Positions 17,673 through 26,310 of a DNA stretch of 64,000 nt are shown in pieces. The notes under the pieces were generated by a model. That model saw only the letters and a list, made by a program, of their open reading frames with translations. It had not been told where the DNA came from and made no database searches. Numbering within the stretch: the first letter of the stretch is position 1; every line of letters begins with the position of its first letter. Source of the stretch: UBA5239 sp031548025 (GTDB taxonomy: Bacteria > Verrucomicrobiota > Lentisphaeria > Victivallales > Victivallaceae). The DNA is taken from positions 11,931 through 75,930 of the forward strand of contig JAVBRM010000032.1 of assembly GCA_031548025.1 (NCBI GenBank), given 5' to 3'. The position numbers and the translations under genes are program-made.

Positions 17673-19111
17673 TATTCCCGATTCAATTCTTTTTCGACAT
17701 CCTGCTCGGTAACGCCGTCCCAACAATATGTGCAGAGGCGGCATTTCGGCATTCCAATGGCTTCGACCATTTTTTCCAGCGTCTGAAATCCCAGCGAGCT
17801 GAGATTCAGCTCACGGCGGATTTCCTCAACCATGGCCTGATGCTTGGGATTGGTGGCGTCGATGTATTCTTTCAGATCGATTTTGCTGTTGTCGCCCTCA
17901 AGCTTGCGGATGGCGCGCCGCGCCGCCAAGTCGAGTTCCGACTTCGAACGGCTGAAATTCAGGTATTTGCAACTGAAAAGCAATGGCGGGCAAGCTGCAC
18001 GGACATGCACCACTTTAGCGCCGGCTTTGTATAAACGGGTTACCGTATTGCGCATCTGGGTTCCGCGTACCACCGAATCGTCGCAGAACAGCAGTTTTTT
18101 ATCTTTAATCAATTCTTTGACCGGGATCAGTTTCATGTTCGAAACCATCTCGCGGATCTGCTGGTTCTGCGGCATAAAGCTGCGGGCCCAGGTCGGAGTA
18201 TATTTGACAAACGCCCGGCAGTATTTCACCCCGGAAGCATGGGCATAGCCCAGCGCATGAGCCACCCCGGAGTCCGGCACCCCGCAAACGGAATCGATAT
18301 CCAGATGTTCCCCCTCGGCCAGCAGTTCGCCGTTGCGATAACGCATCGCCTCGGTATTGCGTCCCTCGAAGCTCGAGGAAGGATAACCGAAGTAAACCCA
18401 GAAAAACGAGCAGATCTGATTGACCTTGTTCGGAGCTTTTTTCTGCGTTACCTTGTCGCTGTCGATGAAGACGATTTCACCGGGACCAAGGTCGCAATAC
18501 TCCTCGTAATCGAGATTCGGAAACGCCGAAGTCTCCATTGTCATCGCAAAAGCGCCCTCTTTGGAGCCAATACTGATCGGCGTGCGCCCATAACGGTCGC
18601 GGGCGGCGTAAATACCGTTTTCCACCAACAGCAGCATCGAACACGAACCGTCGATTTTTTCCTGGGCGAATTCAATTCCTTCGACGATCGAATCCTTGCT
18701 GTTGATCAACGCCGCCACCAGCTCGGTGGGATTGATCTCGCCGCGGCTCATTTCGGAAAATTGCGCTACCCCGCTCCGGAAAAGCTCTTTCATCAAAGCG
18801 TTGGAATTGACGATCTTGCCCACGGTAACAATACCGAAAGTCCCGAGGTGTGAGGTTATGATCAACGGTTGATCCTCATAATCGCTGATGACTCCGATAC
18901 CGATATTGCCGCTGAATTGCGCCAGATCGCTGTCGAATTTGGAGCGGAATTGGGAATTGGTAATGTCATGAATGGTTCTGGTGATCCGGTAAGTGCTGTC
19001 CATAACCGCCAGTCCGCCGCGCCGAGTTCCAAGATGAGAATGATAGTCAGTGCCGAAAAAGAGATCCCGTACACAGTCGCTCTTTGATACTACGCCAAAA
19101 AAACCGCCCAT
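17672..19111 (-). CDS. Amidophosphoribosyltransferase homologue lacking the N-terminal catalytic Cys
   Basis: 479 aa. The Ntn-hydrolase domain keeps THLGTRRGG-like sequence (SHLGTRRGGLAV) and the phosphoribosyltransferase domain keeps the PRPP loop LLFCDDSVVRGTQ. In PurF the mature protein begins with Cys, the glutaminase nucleophile. Here the sequence begins MGGFFGVVS, with Gly in that place. Cysteines at ICSFFWVYF, LLFSCKYL and CRLCTYC correspond to the Fe-S ligand positions of Bacillus-type PurF. I recall similar MGGFFG-starting homologues in other anaerobes, so this is a subfamily and not a broken copy. It may use free ammonia to make phosphoribosylamine, or have another role. AAGGA precedes the ATG. 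It is divergent from purQ. Confidence 0.85.
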   Translation of the reverse strand: MGGFFGVVSKSDCVRDLFFGTDYHSHLGTRRGGLAVMDSTYRITRTIHDITNSQFRSKFDSDLAQFSGNIGIGVISDYEDQPLIITSHLGTFGIVTVGKIVNSNALMKELFRSGVAQFSEMSRGEINPTELVAALINSKDSIVEGIEFAQEKIDGSCSMLLLVENGIYAARDRYGRTPISIGSKEGAFAMTMETSAFPNLDYEEYCDLGPGEIVFIDSDKVTQKKAPNKVNQICSFFWVYFGYPSSSFEGRNTEAMRYRNGELLAEGEHLDIDSVCGVPDSGVAHALGYAHASGVKYCRAFVKYTPTWARSFMPQNQQIREMVSNMKLIPVKELIKDKKLLFCDDSVVRGTQMRNTVTRLYKAGAKVVHVRAACPPLLFSCKYLNFSRSKSELDLAARRAIRKLEGDNSKIDLKEYIDATNPKHQAMVEEIRRELNLSSLGFQTLEKMVEAIGMPKCRLCTYCWDGVTEQDVEKELNRE

Positions 19112-19285
19112 GAGTGCCAGTCCTTATTTTGTCAAGTTTAAATATGCCACTGGTAATATAGCACGTTCGGACAAAGTTAAAACCTCGAAACAGAGAAAAA
19201 AATTTTGAATTCAACATTGATTTAAGCCACTTTCGGGAGTAACTTATCAACAATAATTTTTAATCAAACAAAACATAGACAAATC

Positions 19286-20095
19286 ATGGCCAAATCTAAA
19301 GTAAAGGTATTGGGAATCACCGGATTCGGTTTGAATTGCGAAAAAGAAACCGCCGCGGCCTTCAATTATTGCGGAGCCACCGCGGAAAAAGTTCACCTGA
19401 ACGACCTTCTGAACGGCAACCGCAATCTGGCCGAATTTCATATTCTGGCCTTTATCGGCGGATTTTCTTTCGGCGACCACCTGGGCTCCGGCTCCGTTTT
19501 CGCCAACCGCGTCAAATACAATCTGCGCGATCAACTGGAAAAATTCATCGCCGACGGCAAACTGGTCATCGGCATCTGCAACGGCTTCCAGACCCTGACC
19601 CGCCTCGGCATGGTCCCTGCCCTTGAAAATCAATATTTCACCCAGCAGGTCGCCCTGGCCCACAACGATTCCGGCGTCTTCCGCGACGACTGGTGCCGCC
19701 TGAAAGCCAATCCGGCCTCCCCGTGCGTCTTTACCAAAGGCATCGATGAAATCCGGCTGCCCCTCCGCCACGGCGAAGGCAAATTCGTCGCCGACGAACA
19801 AACCTTGAATACAGTTGAAGCCAACAATCAGGTAGTTTTCCGCTACATCAATCCCGACGGCAGCGTCGCCACTGAATTCCCGGCCAATCCCAACGGTTCT
19901 TTGAACTCCATCGCCGGAATCTGCGACACCACCGGACGTATTTTCGGCCTGATGCCGCACCCGGAAGCCTTCCTCTCTCCCTTCAACTCTCCGAGCTGGA
20001 CCACCGACAAAATCGAGGGCAAACTCGCAGAAGAAGGCGAAGGCGTAATCATTTTCCGCAACGCCGTAAACTACGCAGCAGAAAACCTGATCTGA
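19286..20095 (+). CDS. purQ: Phosphoribosylformylglycinamidine synthase glutaminase subunit
   Basis: 269 aa, class I glutamine amidotransferase. The nucleophile elbow GICNGFQ places Cys98; the triad is completed by His225 and Glu227 in MPHPE. The N-terminal GFGLNCEKETAAAF is typical of PurQ and of the C-terminal domain of large PurL. It supplies ammonia from glutamine to FGAM synthase in purine synthesis. At 269 aa it is closer to the PurL C-terminal domain than to short PurQ of about 230 aa. No purL or purS is next to it in this window. No clear Shine-Dalgarno is visible before the ATG. It is divergent from the purF-like gene across a 174-bp region. Confidence 0.9.
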   Translation: MAKSKVKVLGITGFGLNCEKETAAAFNYCGATAEKVHLNDLLNGNRNLAEFHILAFIGGFSFGDHLGSGSVFANRVKYNLRDQLEKFIADGKLVIGICNGFQTLTRLGMVPALENQYFTQQVALAHNDSGVFRDDWCRLKANPASPCVFTKGIDEIRLPLRHGEGKFVADEQTLNTVEANNQVVFRYINPDGSVATEFPANPNGSLNSIAGICDTTGRIFGLMPHPEAFLSPFNSPSWTTDKIEGKLAEEGEGVIIFRNAVNYAAENLI

Positions 20096-20128
20096 GCGAC
20101 CAGGCTTTACATATCCCTTGAGGACACC

Positions 20129-20148
20129 GGGAGGCCCTATCGCCTCCC
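20129..20148. terminator. Bidirectional hairpin terminator between purQ and the Gfo/Idh gene
   Basis: GGGAGGC / GCCTCCC with a 6-nt loop, followed by a CT-rich tract on the plus strand. It lies between the convergent stops at 20095 and 20169. The loop and right arm belong to a short repeat (GCCCTATCGCCTC) also seen at 26260. Confidence 0.55.
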
Positions 20149-20168
20149 CTCTCTTTCCTCTTTTATCT

Positions 20169-21362
20169 TTACTCTTTTCTCTCTACCAAATTGAATTCGT
20201 GGTAGTGTCTCATGCAGATTCGTTTGCCCCGGCCATGAAATGCTTCCGGATTGATCTCGCTGAGCATTTGTCCGGTTGAAAGTACCTGTTCCAACGTATT
20301 GCGGATATCACGGATCACAGTCTGGCATCCTTCGTTGCTCAGCCAGGCGGGATTTACCGGTATGATCGGAGACGATTCGTGGGCGCCGTTTACACATAGA
20401 GTATGCGCTTTGACCATTTCCAGCGAAGCCACCAGATCACTGCCTCCACGGCATTTATTAATCACTGCGGTCAGCAGATGGTCCCGTATCAATTCACAAT
20501 CACGGTTGATGGGAATGACTGTGCCGTCTGAAATAACAATCTGTTCCAGACTGATGTTGACTTCTCCCGCCGTTCCCTCAATCCGGATCAGCGGAGGCTC
20601 CTTGCAATTATCTGCCCGGCTCATGGCGATAAACACCGGAAAAAATTCTGTTTCCAACACGATATTTCCAGTGTCGGCGGACTCGATGGGGCTGGCCTGG
20701 TAAAGCTCCGCCGTCACCGCGGTCAAGCGGCAGGATTCCTTTGTCGTCGCTCCGGCCAGAAATAACGCCAGATTGATTTGGTGCGCGTTCGAGTTGTTGA
20801 ACGGCGAATCCAGCACCCAGCGCCCGTCATGCCGCAAGCGCCCCGCCCAGCTCGTGCGGCTGTAATAACTCGCATTCGCGGGGGCCACGGCCTTAATCTG
20901 AACCTTTCGGATATCGCCGATGATTTTACCGATCAACAGGCGTTTCAATTCCTGAAACTCCGGCCGGTACAAATCCTGATAAGCCACGGCGACAAATTTT
21001 CCGGTTTCCCGCTCGACCCGCTGCATTTCTTCGATTTCCTGAATGGTAGCGGCGGCCGGTTTTTCCAGCAGGACATTGGCCCCGGCCTTCATGGCGGCGA
21101 CCGCCATCGGCGCATGCATGGCGATACCGGTCGGAATACAACACAAATCCATCTTTCCGGCCTCGCACTCCAGCATTTTCCGGTAATCGTCGTAGATCAC
21201 CGCGCCGATCGCCCGCAGCTCGACGCATTTTTCCGCTTCTTCCTTCTGATTGATCACCGTCGCGGCAGAAAACTTCAATTCCCCCCGCCGATGCCACCGC
21301 ATCAAATTCCGGAAATGAACATCCCCATATCCGGAAACACCAATTAGCGCAACTTGAAACAT
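20169..21362 (-). CDS. Gfo/Idh/MocA-family NAD(P)-dependent oxidoreductase
   Basis: 397 aa. The N-terminal Rossmann fold starts VALIGVSGYGDVHF; LLEKPAAATIQE is the conserved EKP motif holding the catalytic Lys. The family oxidises or reduces sugars and cyclitols. Two ATGs overlap in ATGATG; GAGAGG spacing favours the second (21362), which overlaps the TGA of the beta-helix gene. It ends the GntR-pseudopilin-beta-helix operon. A cytoplasmic sugar-processing role downstream of an extracellular polysaccharide-active protein is inferred. Confidence 0.85.
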   Translation of the reverse strand: MFQVALIGVSGYGDVHFRNLMRWHRRGELKFSAATVINQKEEAEKCVELRAIGAVIYDDYRKMLECEAGKMDLCCIPTGIAMHAPMAVAAMKAGANVLLEKPAAATIQEIEEMQRVERETGKFVAVAYQDLYRPEFQELKRLLIGKIIGDIRKVQIKAVAPANASYYSRTSWAGRLRHDGRWVLDSPFNNSNAHQINLALFLAGATTKESCRLTAVTAELYQASPIESADTGNIVLETEFFPVFIAMSRADNCKEPPLIRIEGTAGEVNISLEQIVISDGTVIPINRDCELIRDHLLTAVINKCRGGSDLVASLEMVKAHTLCVNGAHESSPIIPVNPAWLSNEGCQTVIRDIRNTLEQVLSTGQMLSEINPEAFHGRGKRICMRHYHEFNLVERKE

Positions 21363-24300
21363 CATTTACCTCTCGCCCCGGCGCCGCCGGCTTCCGAACC
21401 CTCAACCGGATCAAATGTATCCAGCAAGAACTTGAACTTGCCGGAGTTCACCGGTTCGATCACTTTCTTGTAATAGTCCGGATCGATCGGGTCAACCATT
21501 TCCCAATTTTTCAATTTTAATGAACTGATTTCACGTCCGTTTTTCTCAAAGCCGCGAACTTTCCGCAAACGCTCCAATCCGGCAGGGAACTTGACGCCTT
21601 CCGGTGCGGGAGAAGCCTTTTCGAAACCGCAGAAACGGAACGTATCTTCCGGCGAAAAGAACCAGACGTTCCGGTCGAAGTTAACAGTCGCGGTTTCCTT
21701 GGGCATAATATCAAGTTCGCCTCGAGACGCTTTGGCAAGAGCTTTCATGCGAATCTGGCCGATGAACAGATTGTCATATACGGAAATCGTGCTGCCTTGC
21801 CGGATCGATGATATTTGAAAATTCCGAATGTTCGGCGCGTAAAAAGTATTGTTGGTAACCTGGAGATTGCCGATATGACCTCCGGCAATACCGGCCACGC
21901 CATCACAGAAAAGATTGTTATGAATGGTTATATCGCTGACATTTTTCAAGGCCACCAGATATTGGTAAGTGCCGTATCCGCTGAACACATTGTCTTTCAA
22001 AGAAATATGTTTCGAATTGACCAACTGCGCTTGCCCATATTCCATACCGGCGCGGTTGCTGAACAATTTATTGCCGAAATTCTGAAACACCAGCCCCTCG
22101 ACATTGATATATTCACAGCCTTCAATATACACCCCGCCCGGACGCAAATATTCCGAACCGTCAAGAACCACACTTCCCGGCTTCTCCGCGCGAAAAGTGA
22201 TCGGATGTCCGGGTAGACCGGATACCTGCGGGCACAACGTGTCCTGGTAAATGCCGGGAGCGATAATAACCGTGTCACCGGGCCGGGCAATCCGGCCAGC
22301 TTCCGCAATACTGCTGACACGATGAGTTTTTGGACTCAATTTCAGCTCTGCCGGAGTGGTGAAACGCTGAATATCCGTCACCAATTCCTGTGCATAACCG
22401 GGCTTCCCGGCTTTGGCAACCAGCCCGGCAATTCCCACAACCATGGCGTCTTTCGGAATTCGTATCCGGTAATAATATTCGGTTCCGGGTTTCAAATCAA
22501 GCAGGTTGACGCTATGGAATATTTCCCCCAAAGAATAATATTTCTGCTTGCATTCCGGTGTTTCCCCATATTCCAGTACCGCCATCATCGGACGCACCGC
22601 CCACAAAGCGTCCTTGAGTCGCCACTCATTGCTTTGCTGGTTCGGAGTCGTCCAGCGGATCGTCGCCAGGGTCGGGTACAATGCTTCTATCTTGATCGAG
22701 TCAACCAAGGCTTCCGGCTGTTTGACCGGATGATCCAAGGCCCCAACTGCTACCGGTTGATTTTCCAAACTGAAATCATTTTCGATTCCCCGGCACAAGA
22801 CGATTTCTCTTCCCGAAACTTCGCTCCAATTCGTTTTGCCGTCGAACGTACAACGCCATATTTTGATATTACCGGTTTTTTCAGCCGCAAAGTCCCCTTG
22901 TACCAATACGCGCTTGAGGTTGATATTCTTGCTTGAAGATATCTTCAAATCCGCCGTTTTCAGGTATTGGACAGTTATATCTTCACACCCGGTCAACTCA
23001 ATTCCGCCCTTCAACTCCACCGGCAATTGCGGCGTCGTACCGCTGACGGTTATCGGCCCCTGGATCTTCAAGATCAGTTTTTCTTCATAAACTCCCGGGT
23101 TCAAATACAAAGTCATTCCCGGCTTCAACTGTCCGGCAGCTTCCAGCAGTTTTCCCGGACTGGCAAACACTACCGGAGCGGCCTCAGGATAGGCCCCCTT
23201 CCCCAAAAACGGGCTGTCCAGGCGCAAACGGAAATCATAAATTTCCGGAGCGCAGAATTTCGGATCTTCCTTCGGACGCTTGAAAATCAGATTGGATTCA
23301 TTCGGGTTGGCTATATGACTCGGCTTCTCAAATGTATTGAATGAGTTGGTAACCGGCAGCCCCATATCGCTATAATTGAAACTATCGCATCCTATAACCA
23401 CATTCCGCTCCGCCAGACGTTTACCGCTGGAGGCCTTGTAATAAAGCCCTATCCTTTCTCCGACGATGACATTTCCCACCGCGCTGACATTTTCAGCTCT
23501 GGAGTAGAATCTCAAACCATGAGTCGCGCCATCCACGATCAGATTATTCTCCGCCAGGCTGTTCCGGCACTTGCTGCCGAAAAACAGTTGCGCCATTTCA
23601 CTGTAGCCCTCGGATATATTCCGGCTGAAATATGAATTTCGCACAATCGTGTCACGACATTCGTTGGTAATATTGACTCCGCCGGAATTGAACTCAAAAT
23701 TACAGTTCTCGATCACCAGTTTGTTCGTGCGAAATGTCCGGATGGCCGCCGCCAGCGCCGACAAACGCGGAGTCCGGTGCGCCGAACCGCAAAAAGTCAG
23801 GTTCCGCACCGTCAATTGATCAGCCCCGTCAAACACCCACAAATGACCGGAATGGATCGTGAATTTGAGCTGATGATTTTCCGGAGCCTGCCCGTCGGAA
23901 GTATGAATGTAAATTTTTTTATTTTTCGAATCGTAAAGATATGTCCCCCGGAACTTTTCCATATCGTCGACACTCGGGGCCTTTTGCAGAATCCGCCGGG
24001 TATTCAGTTCGATTATGCCGATGATTTCCCGCCCACAATCAGTTTCATACACAAAACGTTGGCCGGAAACCGGACGCCATTCTAATTTCCCCACATCACC
24101 CCATGCGGTGATAACCGACAGATTCCGGTGTTCTCCCTGAATTGTCACCGGTCCCTGCAATGAAATCTTTTCCTTTTCCGGCGGATACTCGCCCATCAGC
24201 AAAGTCAAGGTGTCACCGCCCTTCAGAACCTTGGCCGCGCCGCCGATCGTCTTGAATGGAGCCTCCCTGGTTCCCGGATTCGCATCCTTACCCTGCGGAG

Positions 24301-24367
24301 CCATAAAATATTCCACGGCACTCCCCTGAACACATAGACATAAAAGCAAAATCATCGTTCGCATCAT
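21362..24367 (-). CDS. Secreted right-handed parallel beta-helix protein with FN3-like insert
   Basis: 1001 aa with a signal peptide (MMRTMILLLCLCVQGSA). Mature sequence starts YFMAPQGKDANPGTREAPFK, typical of pectate-lyase-like beta-helix proteins (DUF1565/PF13229). Two beta-helix blocks (about 20-500 and 690-960) show repeated N-x-x-hydrophobic turns. They are separated by an FN3/phosphatase-N-like domain (about 560-660, IEALYPTLATIRWTTP). Such proteins include polysaccharide lyases and hydrolases, but I see no diagnostic catalytic set. It follows the pseudopilin by 18 bp and overlaps the Gfo/Idh gene. It is probably an extracellular polysaccharide-active or -binding protein. Confidence 0.8.
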   Translation of the reverse strand: MMRTMILLLCLCVQGSAVEYFMAPQGKDANPGTREAPFKTIGGAAKVLKGGDTLTLLMGEYPPEKEKISLQGPVTIQGEHRNLSVITAWGDVGKLEWRPVSGQRFVYETDCGREIIGIIELNTRRILQKAPSVDDMEKFRGTYLYDSKNKKIYIHTSDGQAPENHQLKFTIHSGHLWVFDGADQLTVRNLTFCGSAHRTPRLSALAAAIRTFRTNKLVIENCNFEFNSGGVNITNECRDTIVRNSYFSRNISEGYSEMAQLFFGSKCRNSLAENNLIVDGATHGLRFYSRAENVSAVGNVIVGERIGLYYKASSGKRLAERNVVIGCDSFNYSDMGLPVTNSFNTFEKPSHIANPNESNLIFKRPKEDPKFCAPEIYDFRLRLDSPFLGKGAYPEAAPVVFASPGKLLEAAGQLKPGMTLYLNPGVYEEKLILKIQGPITVSGTTPQLPVELKGGIELTGCEDITVQYLKTADLKISSSKNINLKRVLVQGDFAAEKTGNIKIWRCTFDGKTNWSEVSGREIVLCRGIENDFSLENQPVAVGALDHPVKQPEALVDSIKIEALYPTLATIRWTTPNQQSNEWRLKDALWAVRPMMAVLEYGETPECKQKYYSLGEIFHSVNLLDLKPGTEYYYRIRIPKDAMVVGIAGLVAKAGKPGYAQELVTDIQRFTTPAELKLSPKTHRVSSIAEAGRIARPGDTVIIAPGIYQDTLCPQVSGLPGHPITFRAEKPGSVVLDGSEYLRPGGVYIEGCEYINVEGLVFQNFGNKLFSNRAGMEYGQAQLVNSKHISLKDNVFSGYGTYQYLVALKNVSDITIHNNLFCDGVAGIAGGHIGNLQVTNNTFYAPNIRNFQISSIRQGSTISVYDNLFIGQIRMKALAKASRGELDIMPKETATVNFDRNVWFFSPEDTFRFCGFEKASPAPEGVKFPAGLERLRKVRGFEKNGREISSLKLKNWEMVDPIDPDYYKKVIEPVNSGKFKFLLDTFDPVEGSEAGGAGARGK

Positions 24368-24385
24368 TTCTCTTATTCCTTCATA

Positions 24386-25066
24386 TTAATAGTCTTGTTT
24401 CCAATACATTGTATTACCGTCTGCGGCCAGAGTGCTATACTTGGGAACCTCATCGCGCCCTCTGACTTCAACATGTCCATCGACAAACGCCTGATTGGCA
24501 GTTCGGAAATGCCGAAATGCCATAGTAGTCCAACCATCGCAATAACCGCCGCGCCGTGTAGTGGTATTATGCCATCCGTCAATACCGGCTGGAGTAATCA
24601 TCATACGGCCTGAAGGATTACGGACATCTTTCATGTTCTCGGCATTCCCCCTGCATAGATTGGCATTGATTCCGTAGCTGGAGTTCGGGTTTGCATTTGG
24701 CGTCCCGGTCCCCCACACGGCAATCCTGTTTCCATAGCCTCCGCCCTCCGTGCATAATGAAATCGGCGGCGTAATCTTGTTGTCTAAATAGGATTTTGAT
24801 ACCCCCACATAGTCGGCAATCCCTCCTTTATCCGATGCGGTATAAAGGTTATTGCTGACATTGGTTCCCTCCGGTCCATACGATTGATAATCTTCGCCAT
24901 AAGCTTGAACTCCGCGGGCGATTTCACGGACTTTTCCCTGACAGGCGGTTTGCCTGGCTTTGCCTCTGGCACGACTCAAGGCCGGCAATAGCATCGCTGC
25001 GAGTATCGCTATAATAGCAATGACTACTAGAAGCTCGACAAGTGTAAATTTAGTTCGTCTCAACAT
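24386..25066 (-). CDS. Pseudopilin-like protein (H-X9-DGH)
   Basis: 226 aa from the ATG at 25066, which overlaps the GntR stop by one base (TGATG). The frame continues upstream inside the GntR gene and that part is rejected. Signal: MLRRTKFTLVELLVVIAIIA, with Lys before the Phe in place of Gly and Val-Glu at positions 4-5. The C-terminal motif is HFRTANQAFVDGHVE. The domain between is soluble and variable. It is translationally coupled to the regulator and 18 bp before the secreted beta-helix gene. The role is unknown; see the findings on the shared module. Confidence 0.85.
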   Translation of the reverse strand: MLRRTKFTLVELLVVIAIIAILAAMLLPALSRARGKARQTACQGKVREIARGVQAYGEDYQSYGPEGTNVSNNLYTASDKGGIADYVGVSKSYLDNKITPPISLCTEGGGYGNRIAVWGTGTPNANPNSSYGINANLCRGNAENMKDVRNPSGRMMITPAGIDGWHNTTTRRGGYCDGWTTMAFRHFRTANQAFVDGHVEVRGRDEVPKYSTLAADGNTMYWKQDY

Positions 25067-26154
25067 CACTCTGTCTCCTGATTGGGTATATGTTTTATGT
25101 AAGGAACTTTGAAGCATCCCGGCTGAAATGAATCGTTTCCGATCCATTCCAGCAGCTTCCGGTGCGCCATATCCGCCACCTGGCGATGCGGTTTTGTAAA
25201 TCCGCGGTAATGCTCAAGCGTTTTCAAGACTCCGGGGGAAGCGTCAAAAGGATGCAGGTCCACGCAACGCAATTCGATTTGCGGAAACATTTTTTCTCCA
25301 CAGATACGCCGCATTTTTTCCAACTCCAGAACCGAATGGCCGATGGCGCAAACCACCGCGCTGCAGTCCCGGGTCCGGCCCGGATAATCCTCCAGCAACT
25401 CCGCCATATCGACTCCGCTTCCCTCATAATGCTCGACATTAAAAATCCATGCCGGCTCCATTTCGATACGCTTGTCATGACACGCCCGCATAAATCCACG
25501 GGTACGGCGGCGAAACCCGGTATCCAGCTTCGGCCGGTTCAACTTACCGCCGATAAACGCAATTCGTCGATGTCCGGCCTCGATCAATTCATTGGTACAG
25601 TCGTACGCCGCCTGCTCGTCGTCGGCCATCACGGTATTGACTCCGGGATAATCCAAACGGGACTCCATGGTAATATGCGGCTTGCCGGCATCGGCAATTT
25701 TCATCAGAATGTCTTTGGAATCATTCAAATTCATGACCATGACGCCATCCATATCCATAAATGCGTCATCATCCTCTTTCAACAACTGCACGTTCATACC
25801 GTCCTGCAGGAAATGATGCAGCAGCATTTGAAATTCATTGGTCTGATTCCCCAGGCCATACGCATTCAGCAGCGGATCGCCGGCCACGCCTCCGGATAAA
25901 TTCACCACCACTCCGATTTTCAGATTGACCTTAACCAGTTCGGCGGCATTCTCGGTAATCACCGTACCGCTGTGTTTCCGCCGGACAATCAGCCCTTCCT
26001 GCTCGAGTTGATCCAGAGCACTGCGCAAAGTCTTGCGGGAAACTCCCAACTGTTCCGACAAATCAACCTCCTTCGGCAGCTTATCCCCGGGGACAAATTG
26101 CTTCAGCTTGATCTGCTTTTTCAGCTTTTCCGAAACTTGTGAATAGATCGTCAT
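25066..26154 (-). CDS. GntR-family regulator with LacI-type sensor domain
   Basis: 362 aa if begun at the ATG at 26154 (MTIYSQVSEKLKKQI, a normal GntR start). The in-frame ATG at 26172 would lie almost on the predicted transcription start. The winged helix includes KEVDLSEQLGVSRKTLRSAL, followed by GLIVRRKHSGTVI. From about residue 80 there is a periplasmic-binding-protein-like sensor (VMADDEQAAYDC, HRRIAFIGG), the combination known from AraR-like regulators. It heads the operon with pseudopilin, beta-helix protein and Gfo/Idh. A palindrome over the -10 suggests autorepression. The effector is unknown. Confidence 0.9.
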   Translation of the reverse strand: MTIYSQVSEKLKKQIKLKQFVPGDKLPKEVDLSEQLGVSRKTLRSALDQLEQEGLIVRRKHSGTVITENAAELVKVNLKIGVVVNLSGGVAGDPLLNAYGLGNQTNEFQMLLHHFLQDGMNVQLLKEDDDAFMDMDGVMVMNLNDSKDILMKIADAGKPHITMESRLDYPGVNTVMADDEQAAYDCTNELIEAGHRRIAFIGGKLNRPKLDTGFRRRTRGFMRACHDKRIEMEPAWIFNVEHYEGSGVDMAELLEDYPGRTRDCSAVVCAIGHSVLELEKMRRICGEKMFPQIELRCVDLHPFDASPGVLKTLEHYRGFTKPHRQVADMAHRKLLEWIGNDSFQPGCFKVPYIKHIPNQETE

Positions 26155-26170
26155 TTCATTAAGTATCCTC

Positions 26171-26193
26171 ATGGTTACTTATTATACAACCAT
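26171..26193. promoter_or_regulatory. 23-bp inverted repeat over the GntR -10, candidate operator
   Basis: Arms ATGGTT (26171-26176) and AACCAT (26188-26193) enclose the -10 hexamer of the GntR promoter. Position and symmetry fit an autoregulatory GntR site. Confidence 0.5.
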
Positions 26194-26209
26194 TAAATTT
26201 ATTTGTCAA
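26181..26209 (-). promoter_or_regulatory. Consensus sigma-70 promoter of the GntR/beta-helix operon
   Basis: Minus strand TTGACA (26209-26204), a 17-bp spacer and TATAAT (26186-26181): a perfect consensus. Confidence 0.75.
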
Positions 26210-26259
26210 CAGGCCAAAGGCTATTTTCCCACAAAAAAATTGGAATCAAGACATCGGGA

Positions 26260-26308
26260 TGCCCTATCGCCTCTCCCCCCTTTCCTCTTTCCTCTTTCCT
26301 CTTTCCCC
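26260..26308. repeat. GCCCTATCGCCTC repeat followed by TTTCCTC heptamers
   Basis: GCCCTATCGCCTC (26260-26272) is followed by a C-run and four tandem TTTCCTC-type heptamers (26281-26308). It lies immediately after the DUF4276 gene. A related copy with a shorter CT tract lies at 20135-20160. It may act as a transcript end or be an unstable simple repeat. Confidence 0.5.
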
Positions 26309-26310
26309 TC

